Positions 22,045 to 32,975 of a DNA stretch of 64,000 nt are shown here, one piece after another. The stretch is from NCBI RefSeq assembly GCF_043290135.1, contig NC_134710.1, forward strand, positions 5,271,821 through 5,335,820, in the 5' to 3' direction. The translations under genes and the position numbers were made by a program. The stretch's first letter is position 1; the number at the start of each line of letters is the position of its first letter. The notes under the pieces were generated by a model that saw only the letters and a list, made by a program, of their open reading frames with translations, did not search any database and was not told the origin of the DNA. This DNA is from Rhipicephalus microplus. Taxonomy: Eukaryota > Arthropoda > Arachnida > Ixodida > Ixodidae.

Positions 22045-23149
22045 GCCCTGGCAGAAGCAGTGTGTAAAAGGAGATAGTATTTTGTGTTCTTCAACCTGTT
22101 CCGTTATGTGCTTTAAAATAATGTGTTCGAGCAGTTTACCAACCGTGCATGTTAATGAGTGGGCCGAGAAGGTTTGTTTTTATTTCCAGCCTTATGTATG
22201 GGAATCACTTTAGTTTTTTTCCAATCCATTGGTGCGGTACGCAACAGTGATCGGTTAAAAAGCAGACATAGGTATTTTGATATCCACTCGGCATATATTT
22301 TAAAAAATGCAATTGGTATTTTGCCCGTCTAGAACTTTTTTTCCATCCAAGGTGAAAAGTAAGATAAAGACTCCTGCTTGTGATATAAATATTTGCTCAA
22401 CTCACATTTCTAATTTCCACGAGGTTGTTTATCATCAATTGTAAAAATAGATAGGAAATAGCTGTTTAATGCACTTGCGGAGTGGGCATTTTCCTCAGGT
22501 GTTTCTTGAGTCATTTCACGGACCTTGGAATTTATGTATTGTCAAAATTTGGTTGGGGAACTCTTCATGACCTGAGGGATACACATTGCTGCCTCAATTT
22601 TATTTTTCATGTCACTTATGCCTGTGCTCAGATTTCGTCAGCAATAAATGTTCAGTTTTTGTTTTGCATTTTTTTCTCAAGGGCTTCACTTTTCTTTTGT
22701 CATGTATAACATCACCTGTCTTTTTTGTCTTCTTTTTAATGAAACAAGATTTTGCAAGCAATAAAGACCGATTTTCTTGAATTTATGCCACAACATATTT
22801 TTACTATCGCAGTGGAGTCTGAGACTAATTCCTGAATTGGTGCAACTTTGCCAAACAGTAAGTAATGTATTGATACATGATCAGCTATACTAAGTTCTGA
22901 AAATGTTTCCTGTGCGTAAGCAGGTGTTCTGCAGTCATATATAGATATTCTACAATTAGTTATGTTATGATCCCAGATTCCATCTAGTATCTTTGCTTCA
23001 TATATTGGGCAGTTATTAGCAACAAAGATTAAGTGTAGTGCACTCTATCTGTGTCCTGTAGACATGTAGGCTGTGTCACTATTTGCAAAAACTTTAAAGA
23101 AAGCATTAAATGGCAAATGATTTCCAAGCAGGTGCTGCGGTACTGCATT

Positions 23150-23560
23150 GATTCTCAGTTGAAGTCGGGCAGATTAAAAGTTTCCCACTAGGATGACTCT
23201 GGAACTTATGGTGCACAGCACATCCATACTCTCAATGCTCGTTGAAGGGGTGCAGTATACGCACCAGAGAACGTGGGTTGTCAATTAAAATTTGCAAGTA
23301 ATGCCATCTACGTCTGGCAGTAATGTGAAAGGAATTCTAAAAGGATTCGCGATCATACACTATCCTTGCATATGGCGTAGTTTGGGGGTGTTAGTTCAGA
23401 GTCTTCGATATCACTTGTTAGTCAAGTTTCAGCAAGTCGAGAAATCGGGTTCGAGGCAGATAAGCAACGATTTTAAAGCATCTAATTTGTTCGTTACACC
23501 ACGCACACTCACATTTGAAAAAGTTTTGTGTGATGGCTTCGTTGACGATGCCTCCCTAGA
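23150..23560 (-). pseudogene. LINE endonuclease remnant
   Basis: Minus-strand pieces read VRGVTNKLDALKSLL, LTSDIEDSEL and PPNYAICKD near the N-terminus. Further on are LWCVYCTPSTSIESMDVL and ILVGNF, matching the endonuclease order ending in a GDFN-type box (here GNF then a stop). The catalytic segment is therefore mutated. Confidence 0.75.
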
Positions 23561-23784
23561 TTTGGGATTAACGTTTCAAGTTTTGCATTCTTAGGGTACC
23601 TCTGGTGTTAGCGTGGGAAAAATGGCAGCCATTGTCGTGGTCAAGGGTATTGGTTGATGATTCATCGGCTTCAGATGGCTGATATAAGGATACTGGTTGG
23701 CGGTTGGCGATACAAAAACACAGGGGGACGAGCAATCCAGATGTGTCAAGTGGTTTTACGACTTGACAGTTGTTTAGCACTGTT

Positions 23785-23846
23785 AGCTTCAGTGTCCAAA
23801 AGCCACTTTTTCCTCTCGCCAAGCGCCCCTCCCATGTCAGGCCCCT
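23785..23846 (+). repeat. Partial copy of dispersed repeat family B
   Basis: GTCCAAAAGCCACTTTTTCC then GCCAAGCGCCCCTCCCA parallels 41940-41985 (CCAAAGCTGCTTTGCC, GCCAAGTGCCCCTCCCA). Confidence 0.5.
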
Positions 23847-23894
23847 CCCACAGAGTGAATATACTGACTAGAGGAAAAGCTGGGTCACAAAAGC

Positions 23895-24000
23895 TACAAC
23901 CACCAAAGCTGTAGCTTGATAAAAGGTTTGTTGTGCGACACTCAATCAAATGCTTTCGAGAAATCCAGTAGAATCAGATCTATTGGTTTTTGATTATCTC
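23895..24000 (-). mobile_element. Short LINE RT fragment (motif A)
   Basis: On the minus strand LILLDFSKAFD is followed by a stop and VSHNKPFIKLQ, the A motif of a CR1/Jockey-type RT. It is a separate fragment from the LINE ending at 23600, because the same motif is already present there at about 21960. Confidence 0.7.
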
Positions 24001-25060
24001 TTGGTTTTGGTTGATGTTCACTCGCACTCGCCACTGCATGCTGCATAACAATTTTTCTGATTTGTGGATCACATTGCAATAAGACACTCGCATGAAGTCG
24101 AGTTTTTGGTTCATGGCAACAAAAGCACGGATGACGAGGCATAGAGTTTCCTAACATTAACTAGAGGGGGGGCTGGCCCTGTGATTGTTCATCAACCATC
24201 AGAATTATGGGTATGACAAGTATTTGCCTAGTCTTCGTGCTTGCGGGCAGCGAATCACACTTGTGGCTTCGTCTATTGCTGTTTAGGTTTTGTTTCGAAC
24301 GAAAAAACAAACCGTTTTGAACTTCGCGACCGGACTTCAAATGGTGATCTTAAATGGTGAAGGTGGTGAAGCCTAACTGCCGAACATTTGCATTTGTTGT
24401 TTCGCAACAAAGCAGCTTCAAGTCACGTGAAGCCAGAAAGAATGTAAAGTATGAAGACTAGGCAAAGTACTACCCATAATTCCCATGCTCGCTGAAGCAT
24501 CATGCTTTGCAGTTCCCAGAAACACTAGCACTAGAGTTTCTCTACTGCATATTTGGAAAACTGCATGTGATGAGGCAATGTAAACTCGCCCGGTGCGCAC
24601 GCAAGCCGGCACGATCGGCACTACGCCAAGCCACAATACGCTATCAACGTTACAAACAAAATGATGCCATCTACTAAACAAACCTGAAAATGCTCCGTTC
24701 CACATGCAATAAATTGCATAAATGGCCATTGTATTGTTCCTATATATTATTTATTAAACGTCATACAATTTTCCTTCGTTCATAATACGTGAACACGCTT
24801 GTTCACATTTTACACTGTGAAAACTTGAGCTGCTTTAAACATCTAAATTTAGCGCTTCTGTATTGTGACAACAATGACAACTTTCTAAAATGTTTGTTTA
24901 GTAGATGGCGCCACCATCCCTGCAACGTTCAAAGCGTGGCAGGGATGCAACGTTGAAAGCGGCCTATTGCACCGGCTTGTTTGGGCGCTGGGCGAGCTGT
25001 ATGCAATGCCTCGTCATATGTGTTTTTTGTTGCTATCATCTAATGCTCACGAGTCGGGTT
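24001..25060. other. Unassigned stretch
   Basis: No domains. TGCAACGTT[C/G]AAAGCG occurs twice at about 24918-24960, a small local duplication. Frames up to 103 codons (minus, 24418-24729) are unrecognised. Confidence 0.4.
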
Positions 25061-25222
25061 CTCATACAAGAACTCAAGGCTGTCCAGAAGGCCCACGATG
25101 CGCCGGTGAGGCTAGGCCTCTCCGTCCCTACGTGGGAGTGACCCGTGATCCTGCCCCTATGAAACGGGGGTGGAATCCTCCAGGACCTCAATAAAGTTTT
25201 TCATCCATCCATCCATATGTCA
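25061..25222 (+). mobile_element. 3' end of a tick LINE
   Basis: The last codons read LKAVQKAHDAPV, RLGLSVPTWE, then stop. An untranslated part follows with CCTCAATAAAGTTTTT (AATAAA signal) and a CATCCATCCATCC tail. Only the last 160 bp of the element is present. Its C-terminus differs from that of the LINE at 945-2451, so it is another family. Confidence 0.7.
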
Positions 25223-26562
25223 AAAACTCGGCTTCATGTGACAGTCGCTTATTGTAATGTGACAGAAATCCATGAAACAGATAAAATACCAGGGGTAGTG
25301 GAGAGTGTGAGTAAACATCACTCTAAAGCCGAGAATTGTTTCATAATGGCGGTCCCCGAGTGGTTATAGGGTGTAATGCACGGGCCGTACGGGGCGTAGT
25401 TTCAAATATACACTAGAAGAACTCTGGGGCTAGTGTCTATATGGGACCTGCATTGCATGGCACTTCTGCGAACGTGGGCATTATGGGTAGTGCATGGACT
25501 CTCGTGGCTTGAAGCTGCTTTGTCACGAAACAACTGGCAAATCGTCTCCGTTGACGGCAAATCAAGGTCTCTACTGCTGCGCCAGGTTAAACTAACCACG
25601 CGAGTATTCGGCCCGTAGAGAAGCGGGATTTTGCCCTCGCGTGTGAATCTAGCTTTATATGCGAAGCAGCTCTTTGACTAGCCTGCATAACATTGTCTAT
25701 TCGTGTCTCCGTGCCAACGCCCAGCACCGCGCTTTTCTCGCCGCAGTATCTGGAATGATGCCAAGTAGGTCAAGTTGCAGCTGTGCGTTGACGTCACTCT
25801 CCCTCACGCGCAGCAGCTGTTGGCTCCTCCGCCAGATCGCAACAGACTTATCTCTCGCTTCACCCTCTCCACCACCCGCAATGCTCGACTGCACATCAAG
25901 TAGAAACACCAGACAGATTTATTTACACGTCTGCAGCAGGCATACGGATGCGGCATGCCATTGCAAATGGCTAGCAGGCTGCGTCCATATGGTTGCTGCC
26001 GGTGCGCGACTGAATCTGTGTACTCTTTCGGCTCGTTTATCTGCGAAGAAACTTACACGAAACCCAACCCGCCTCCCGTGCCTTTGCGTTTAACACAAAC
26101 ATTCATTCGAATAAATGCTACACAGAGTTTCGCTTTGAACCGTTCTTCCAGCACCCGCGTCTACGCCCGTTTGAACAGGGTCACACGCCGTGCACCCTGC
26201 TACTGCTTTGCATTTCATCGAGGTTCCGTTCTCTTTGGGGAGATGGTCCATAATTTTTAAACATACTGACGTTCTTGTATACAACAAAAAATATTGGCAG
26301 TCACTCTAAAGGTTGATTCGATACGTTACGTATCGCTCGGTAGTGAGCCCTCATTTCTAGAATGTGAAGCTTTTGCCCACTTTTTTTTTTCTTTCTCTGC
26401 CACAGTACTTCCATATTATTGCGCTCGGCTGCTGACCTGAAAGCCAGAGTCACATTTCAACAGGGGCATTTCAGTGCAATTTAAGGAACCTCCAAGTTAA
26501 TACCTACAAGATAATATCCAGTGGTGCTATAAACTAACTAATAAAACCAAAGAAGGTCTATT
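25223..26562. other. Unassigned stretch with one SINE-like trace
   Basis: At 26416-26505 GCGCTCGGCTGCTGACCTG, then GGGGCATTTCAGTGCAATTT and AAGGAACCTCC, recalls a decayed tRNA-type SINE. The rest has only unrecognised frames, up to 144 codons (25659-26093). Confidence 0.35.
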
Positions 26563-26620
26563 CAGCGTCGTCCCACACTGTGCAACGGATAGACACACGA
26601 GGCAGGCTGAAATAGTCGTC

Positions 26621-26626
26621 TTTAAT
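26621..26626 (-). terminator. Candidate polyadenylation signal ATTAAA
   Basis: Minus-strand ATTAAA about 190 bp after the stop codon of the exon at 26815-27024, at a plausible distance for its 3' end. Confidence 0.45.
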
Positions 26627-26814
26627 CTATGATACAGGCGAGATTATGGAACACCGTTATTATACAAACTCTCGTCCAGAGCGGAAGAGACAAGGCACAA
26701 GGGGCAGCCCCCCTCCGACGTTAAGTAGGCCGGCGAGACTAGCACGGGACCCGTAAGCGCTTTTGTACTGCCGGCGGAGAAGGGGCTATTGCACAAGCCG
26801 CACTGTGCGGAATG

Positions 26815-27024
26815 CTAGGAACCGCTGTTGTGCAAAGCCACCGCGCTGCCGTTCATCAGGAGTGGTGCAGGGAAGGCCGGAGAGCCGCCGCCACCGCCAG
26901 CCGCGTTGTTGGAGTTGCGCAGCACCGTGTACACGTCCTCGACACGGCTCAGTTCGTCGAACAATGGCATCAGGTCCCGCAGCTCCGTGTCTGACATGTC
27001 ATCGAACCACGAGTTGACAGGTAC
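26815..27024 (-). CDS. 3'-terminal coding exon of an unidentified host gene
   Basis: A strong acceptor (TGTTGTGTTTGCAG, ending at 27025) precedes an open frame of 69 codons to a TAG at 26815. The protein tail starts with [10 protein letters not shown], continues with [20 protein letters not shown] and VYTVLRNSN, then a Gly-rich linker and a hydrophobic end. The first half is acidic and leucine-rich and would form one or two amphipathic helices, like a C-terminal interaction or activation segment of a regulatory protein. I do not recognise the protein. GC content and codon use are higher than in the surrounding DNA, and the region has no TE similarity, so I think this is a real host gene. Earlier exons would lie beyond 27025 on the minus strand, but I find none in the next kilobases, which are full of SINE and LINE sequence as expected for an intron. 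Confidence 0.6.
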   Translation of the reverse strand, partial: VPVNSWFDDMSDTELRDLMPLFDELSRVEDVYTVLRNSNNAAGGGGGSPAFPAPLLMNGSAVALHNSGS

Positions 27025-27560
27025 CTGCAAACACAACAGTTTGTTGTGCCATGTCCGCTGCGGCAGAGCCCTCTGGCTATTTCCAGCATAGATAAACTAA
27101 CATAAAACACTTTTGTCGCGTTGACAAAGTATAACAAATATGTATAACTCACTTGTGCATGAGGTAGTTAGATCATGAAGGTAGTTAGATGTTTCCTAAT
27201 AAAAACACATTCATGGTCCAACAGTTAATGCAACAGCAACGAATTGGGATGTAGTACGAATCAAAGCTAGCATTAAGATCTGATCTCTTACACAAGAAAG
27301 TTCGGCCTCTCCAGGGAGCTAAACGCTGAGATTACAGCACGATCTCAGTCGAAATCACGCCCATCCAATGAAAGACCTGTTTATTCACATGGCCTCACAG
27401 GCTCCAACATCGGAGTATTGTGAGGGACGGGGAGGGATTACATAAGTAGTGGCGATAGTTGCTTAATTATGCAATAGTTGTCGACTGTTAGTACAAAATA
27501 CAATAAGAACAGAAGAAAAGGGAAAAACATCCTTGTACAATAGTTACTAACACTTCAATC
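27025..27560 (-). other. Probable intron of the host gene ending at 26815
   Basis: No coding signal. It is AT-rich and leads into a SINE at 27563. Confidence 0.4.
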
Positions 27561-27562
27561 AG

Positions 27563-27806
27563 ATTTGATTGATTTATATGTTGGGTTTAACGTCCCAAAA
27601 CCACCATAAGATTATGGAGCGATGCTGTAGTGGAGGGCTCCGGAAATTTCGACCCCTGGGGTTCTTTAACGTGCACTCAAATCTCAGCACACCGGCCTAC
27701 AGCATTTCCGCCTCCACAGGAAATGCAGCCGCCGCAGCCGGGATTCGATCCTGTGACCTGCGGGTCAGCAGCCGAGTGCCTTAGCCAATAGACTACCGCG
27801 GCAAGG
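27563..27806 (-). mobile_element. Ruka-type SINE
   Basis: Full-length reverse copy from the tail (TTTGATTGATTTATATG at left) to the CGCGGTAGTC head at right. The B box reads GGATCGAATCCC on the minus strand. Flanks CACTTCAAT (27551-27559) and CACTTCGAT (27808-27816) are a probable 9-bp target duplication with one change. Confidence 0.9.
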
Positions 27807-27816
27807 CCACTTCGAT

Positions 27817-28805
27817 AAGAAAAAATGGGCGTAACCTCGGTCCTAAAATGTGTTGCATTTTGAAATAACGATGTGCTGTGGAAGACCATTCAAGTGAATG
27901 ACGACCTGAGGCAAAGGGGATGAATTAAATGCAACGGTTCGACTTGAAATACGTTGGAAGCTTAGTGGGTCATTCAAATGATGAGAGGTGCGAACAGGTT
28001 GGACGAGAAGTAGTGTTCAGTAATTGGCACAGTAGACGATCTTAGGCAAAGTGAGGCTATATATTGCATGATTGCCAAGTAAAAAGAGAGAGTGATGATT
28101 TAATGTTAGTTACATTGAAGCGATGGTTGTTTCTAGAAATGAAGCGTGCAGCGTGATTTTGAACTTCAATGAAGCCTGATGGGGTGACTCAATGGGTGAT
28201 GCGTACTCTAACTGTGGGCAAACACATGTTTGAGATGAGAGATAATGGATACATTACCTTTCAGATAGCCTAATGTGCGCGATGCTTTAGCAGTTACTTT
28301 CTGTATACGAGATGATTAGCAAAGATTACTGGAGAATTGAATACTGAGGTATTTATATAAACAGGCATAAGACACTTAAGGTATTATTCAGTGAGTGATT
28401 CAAGTAGGAATTGGTCTTTTTGCAGCTGAATGTCATTAACTTACAGCTGTCTGCAATAGGCGACATTTGCCCGAAGTGCACCAAGAAGTTACTTGATCGA
28501 GATCACTTTCAAGTGTTAGGTGATCTGCGGGTGAACGGATTTTGCGGTAAATGATACAGTCACCTGCGAACAATCGAATGGTTGATGAAATGTTCGACCG
28601 CAGGTCATTAATGTAGATGAGTAACAAGAGACCCTTGTGGTACAAGATAGTACATCGCTAAATGAGGATGAGCGGCCATTGACTGAATTGTTTATGAGAT
28701 GACAAAATTTCTTATCCGTAATGCTGTTAATGAGTCCAACTAATATTTGTTGTAAACGCGAATGAGCGACACGGCTTTTGAAAAATCTTAAAATACACAC
28801 TATGT
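27817..28805 (-). mobile_element. 5'-truncated CR1-like LINE, inactive
   Basis: The minus strand begins within RT motif A (FFKSRVAHSRLQQ near 28790). It runs through a palm box IRLFAGDCIIYRKI (FADD changed to FAGD) and DLDQVTSWC to a C-terminal part with RNHAARFISRNNHRFNVTNI-type residues and PITEHYFSSNLFAPL at about 28000. There are several frame breaks. The SINE at 27563-27806 lies next to its 3' end. Confidence 0.85.
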
Positions 28806-29149
28806 CTGAATACTCTTGTTCATACTCTGTAATATTTAGTAAATTCTAGAAGTAAATTCTAGTTCAATGATGCAATTTGCAAGTTTCATCGGCTATAGGG
28901 GGCGCACTGGGTGGTTCAATATCAGACGGAGTTAGGGCCAGAGTTGCTGAGCGCATACATGTGCAACCTGCACTGCAGCGTTTTTTTTTGCTTCACAATG
29001 GCTCTACCCTTTTTGCAGTCACATATTATGCGCCACTTAGACGCTCCAGAAACTCGGATACGATTGCTCGTCGAAGGCGAAGAGGTCCTGAATGCCAAAC
29101 ACACCATTTGTTGTGGCGTGAAGGCCTGCAGCCAATATTTCTGACACAT
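28806..29149. other. Unassigned short stretch
   Basis: Overlapping frames on both strands (for example plus 28877-29155). The part after about 29030 may belong to repeat family C. Confidence 0.35.
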
Positions 29150-29470
29150 TTTTGAAAAAAGTCCCAGCTTCGCCGCATGGCGAAACAATGAACGTGATAG
29201 CAACAAATGGGAAGGTCACGCGACGAATTGCAAGCGGAGCAAAATGTGCCCCGGGTTTCTCACGCACAAGTGATGCACGAAACATACACGTACAGATGAA
29301 CGCGAATAAGCAGTCTCAGTTATTACTTCGCTGTGTCTGAAAAGTGCACCCTTTTCACTAACGGAGACTGTGCAAAGACTGCAGTGGCCTTTGCGCGCCC
29401 GGTAACTACAACAGAAAGTTCCAACGCCAGCCAAGACGTATATGCACATGCTATGATTGTCGCTGCTCCG
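29150..29470 (-). repeat. Dispersed repeat family C, copy 1
   Basis: The reverse complement of 47295-47600. Shared blocks on the plus strand here are AAAAAGTCCCAGCTTCGCCG, ATGGGAAGGTCACGCG and TTTCTCACGCACAAGTGATG. Some frames are open in both copies (minus: VTFPFVAITFIVSP here; plus: VTFQFVAIVFIASP at 47520), so the family may once have coded. Confidence 0.65.
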
Positions 29471-29571
29471 CCGCTACTCCAATACTCTTTGAAAAAAATT
29501 ACGCTGGCGGCGGCGGAGTGGTGGTGACAGTCTATGGAACTTGCGAATACGATGTGGCACAAAGAACCTCG

Positions 29572-30306
29572 CTACTTCAGCAGCCGTAGCTCGGGGTATC
29601 GCCTCTTCTCAGCATAGCGCATAACTAGCCAGTTGCGACTATCACCCATTTGTCGCCATTGGTAGACGGAGGAAAAAGGCCGAGAAGGTCCATGCCGACT
29701 GGCGACTGGGTCAAATGGCTTGAGAGGCGGGTCAATTGGTTGAAGTAATACAGCCGGCTTACTTGATGCCGAATTGTGACGATGACATTTATGACAGCCT
29801 TTTACGTATTGCTTGACATTTGCCGAAAGGCCCGGCAAATAGTGCGCCGCAGCTACTCTGGCAAGTGTTTGTGAGTAGTCTAGGTGGCCAGATGGTTCAT
29901 CATGGCAAGTTAAAAGGACATCATCCCACATGTCCCTCGGAACCACGAGAAGGTAGGCACGGCCCGTAGACAGGGTGTTTTTCTTATGCAAGATGTTGTC
30001 CCGAAGACAAAATGTCAACACATGGGATAGATGGCATGATATGACTGCGGTACAAATTTTTAAATAATTGATTACAACTCGAAATTCGTCATCTCGCTGC
30101 CGTCTGCTCAAGTCCGATGAGCTGAGGGCGTCTAGCAAACCGTCATAGTCTTCTGCTTCCCGACTGACGGGAGAAACCGGTGCACGTGACAGTGTGTCCG
30201 CGTCTCCATGGTTCCGGCCAGACTTAAAAATGATGGTTACGTCGAATTCCTGTAGGCGCAAACTCCACCGGGCCAGTCGTCCTGAGGGATCCCGTATGTT
30301 CGCCAA
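29572..30306 (-). pseudogene. Gypsy 2 RNase H end and truncated integrase
   Basis: A 244-codon open frame begins with the RNase H tail (GRNHGDADTLSRAPV), then the integrase HHCC zinc finger with H in CHDEPSGH and the pair CHKC (GCHKCHRHN). The first core segment (GDSRNWLVMRYAEKR) appears out of frame. The core ends before the second catalytic Asp, so two of the three catalytic residues are missing. Confidence 0.9.
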
Positions 30307-31188
30307 TTAACAGAGGGCATGATGGTCCGTCACAACTTTGAATGGACAAACATAGAGGTAAGGGCGAAACTTGGTGATTGCCCATACGACGAGACACTTC
30401 TTCTGTGGTCGAGTAATTCGCCTCGGCATGGGACAGTGAGCGGCTCCCATAGGCTATAACTCTCTCCTCTCCGTGTTGATGCTGAATGAGAAGTGCGCCG
30501 AGGCCGATGTTACTGGCATCAGTATGCACTTCTGCCTCAGCATCGCTGTCAAAATGTGCAAAAACGGGTGCTGACTGCATGCGCTGTCATGGCTCGGCAA
30601 AAGCAGCCTGTTGTTCGTTGTCCAGGACAAATGACGTGTCATCTCTGGTAAGGCAAGTCAAGGGTTCCGCTATTTTCGAGAAGCCTTTAAAAAAGCCTAT
30701 AATAAGCGCACAAGCCTTGGAAGTGTCAGACAGCCTTTTTGTAGGTAAGAACTAGAATAGCGGCCACAGCAGTAAGCTTGTAAGGTTTGGGTCAGACACT
30801 TCTGGCGCTCACCACATGGCCGAGGAACTTGAGCTCTTCCGCATGAATAGCCTCTAGCACACTCCATAGGAGGTGAAGATGTTGTACGAACGTTTCAGGA
30901 AAGACGAGAAAATCATCAAGGTATACAAGTTTGCCATTTAAGCCCAGGGAGTACAGTGTGAATCATACGCTGGAATGTTGCCGGTGCTGAACACAAGCCA
31001 TAAGAAAGAACTCGAAATTCATAGAGGCATTCGGGGATCACAAAGGCGGTTTTCTCGCGGTCTCTCTCATCTACCTCGATCTGCCAGTACCCGCTTTTTA
31101 AATGCAAAGAGAAAAAATAGTGGGCGCAGCGTAGCCTATCTAACGAGTCGTCGATGCGTGGCTGCGGGTACACATCCTTTTTAGTCAC
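30307..31188 (-). pseudogene. pol: Gypsy 2 reverse transcriptase and RNase H
   Basis: RT: RIDDSLDRLR, LHLKSGYWQIEVDERDRE, KTAFVIPECLYEFRVLSYGL and CSAPATFQRMIHTVLPGLKW in one frame. The catalytic YLDD is at 30923-30912 in a shifted frame and is intact. RNase H: HTDASNIGLGALLIQH and [20 protein letters not shown], with its first Asp present. Frame breaks near 30925 and a stop after TTEE separate the parts. Confidence 0.9.
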
Positions 31189-31325
31189 GTTGCTCAGTTT
31201 CTAGTAGTCAATGCAAAAGTGTATAGTTCGATCTTTCCTTTTGACTAAGACAACTGGAGATAACCAAGTATTGTTGGAAGGCTCGAAGATGCCGTCGTCA
31301 AGCATTTCTCACACTTGCGTATGAA

Positions 31326-32160
31326 TCACTTAACGTTTTTTGTTGACACGCGGTAAGATTGCTGGTCTATGGGACGGGCATCGCTGTACGAGATGATCCG
31401 GTGACGAGTGATGGAAGTATGAAGAAGGTTAGAAGAACTGGCGAAGGATGAGTGTAATTCAAGCAAAAGCTTCCGCAGTGCTGTCTGGTTATCGGATGAT
31501 AGGTCAGAAGATATGTCGATATTGCCCAGTACCGTATCGGCGGTCTCCACTGCTTCAGATGTGAAGCAGTTCCGAATGTTCGCTATTTCATCTGCAAATG
31601 CTAATGAAGCACCGCGAAAAAGGTGTTGACATTCGTTACTGAAATTCGCAACAAGCAACTGACATCGGCCATCATGAAGCTAAATAATACTCCAAGCTGC
31701 ACAAACACCTTGGGTCAGCAGGTGGTCCAAGTTACGTTCCGAGACCGCTTCCCCATTTTGAAATCCACAGCACGTGACATCACCTATAGCACTAGCCCGC
31801 GGAGGGAACGTTACACTGTCAGTGAAAACGTGAAGAACGTCAAGGCGCCATTGATCATCATGCTCGGTGGGCTGAGAAATCGATGCGATGCTCTTAGAAA
31901 ACAGCCCCATACTCCTGGAGGAAGTGACCAGAACAATCACGTGGCACAAAGTGACTAGCTACAAAACTCGATCTGCAAATCCCAACTCTACTTATGCAGG
32001 TTCTGAGTGGAGCGACAACATAGCCACCAGCCGTTCGAATCTGCGGTCCATGCCAGGACGTGATTAGCTTTTTCGGAAGCAAGGCCGCTTTTGTGCTTCA
32101 TATAGAATAGTCAGCCCCATTATCTACTAAAGCACTAACTGCGTAACTATCGATCAGCAC
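31326..32160 (-). pseudogene. Gypsy 2 protease and linker
   Basis: The protease active site reads VDNGADYS near 32125, so the expected DTG/DSG became DNG. Later protease sequence GPQIRTAGGYVVAPL and FVPRDCSG follow in another frame (32082-31894). A variable linker (31658-31326) contains IISYSDARPIDQQSYRVS, just before the RT. Confidence 0.8.
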
Positions 32161-32242
32161 AGCTATATTAAGAGAAAATTGTACAGTTGTATCTGCACAC
32201 ATTTGTGCTTGCATCGATCAGAGGTCTTCAGCGCGTCGACTG

Positions 32243-32975
32243 TCAGCGACCTTGCTTCCAAAGGCCGCTTGAGTTAGTTTTCCCAGTGGGGACTGCGGGA
32301 CCGTGCGCCAGCAGATCGCTGGGGCGGAGGCGAAAATCGCCTCTGCAAAGGTAAGCGCGACTGGCGCCCGGCAGCAGATGGCATGCTCCGCTTAGCCAGG
32401 TAGTCCTCCACATCCCGGGGTCGCACGTCATACTGGGGAGGTGGCGAATATGCATAGAAGCCACGCAGCCCAAGATGCCGGTATGGGCAATGACGGTACA
32501 AATGATCGGCTTCACCGCAGTTGAAACACGAAGGTCGGCGATCCAGAGTGCGCCAAACGTCGAATTTCCGAGAGGACGGGTGTCTACCATCGAGGTAACG
32601 ATCAGGTTGCTCTGAACAATGTGCACTAGGACTGGCATAAACAAAAGGTGGTGACGGACGTCGATCTTAATAGTATAATAGCGGCTGCACCGACTGGAGT
32701 GAAACCACAGGAGGTGGAGAAATGTACAGAGCGGGAGAAGAAGCAAGACGCTTTAGAGCTTCTGCGTAGGTCACACGCCGGTATTAAGATGGTACTTCAG
32801 TAGTGTTGACAAGAGTCGCAGGGTCCCGAAGCGCCTCGTGTAACTCGTCTTTTACGATACTTGCTAGGGAGCTCACCGTCAAGACGGGTGGTGCGGCGGC
32901 CTTTAGAAACACCTCACGTACTATGAAGCAAATGAGTCCTCGCAGACACTCAGTGCTATTGTCGACAGCTGTGAA
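32243..32975 (-). pseudogene. gag: Gypsy 2 gag, nucleocapsid half
   Basis: The upstream part reads LRGLICFIVREVFLK and PPVLTVSSLASIVKDELHEA. The zinc knuckle CFNCGEADHLYRHC lies near 32520-32479, CCHC complete. An Arg/Ser/Pro-rich tail follows. The frame breaks near 32784. The upstream end at about 32975-32990 is the junction with the inserted LINE. Confidence 0.85.

Larger units (their letters stand above)
20374..23600 (-). mobile_element. Degraded LINE with endonuclease and RT (CR1/Jockey-type)
   Basis: Reading on the minus strand from 23600: apurinic-endonuclease-like pieces (23560-23150), a divergent middle, RT palm (22044-21595), thumb/C-terminus (21417-21193), 3' untranslated region, and an A/T-rich tail (TAAATAAGTAAATAATTAAT, about 20400-20376). 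The 3' end shares CAGTATGTA with the LINE ending at 34882, suggesting the same family. A SINE sits in the 3' part at 20715-20951. All frames are broken. Confidence 0.85.
29572..32975 (-). mobile_element. Gypsy LTR retrotransposon 2, main part
   Basis: In minus orientation: gag nucleocapsid (32975-32243), protease (32160-31950), linker/RT (31658-30830), RNase H (30580-30307) and integrase (to 29572). It stops abruptly inside the integrase core. The gag N-terminal half continues at 34890-35647 beyond an inserted LINE. No LTR was found. Frames break at each domain junction. Confidence 0.92.
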
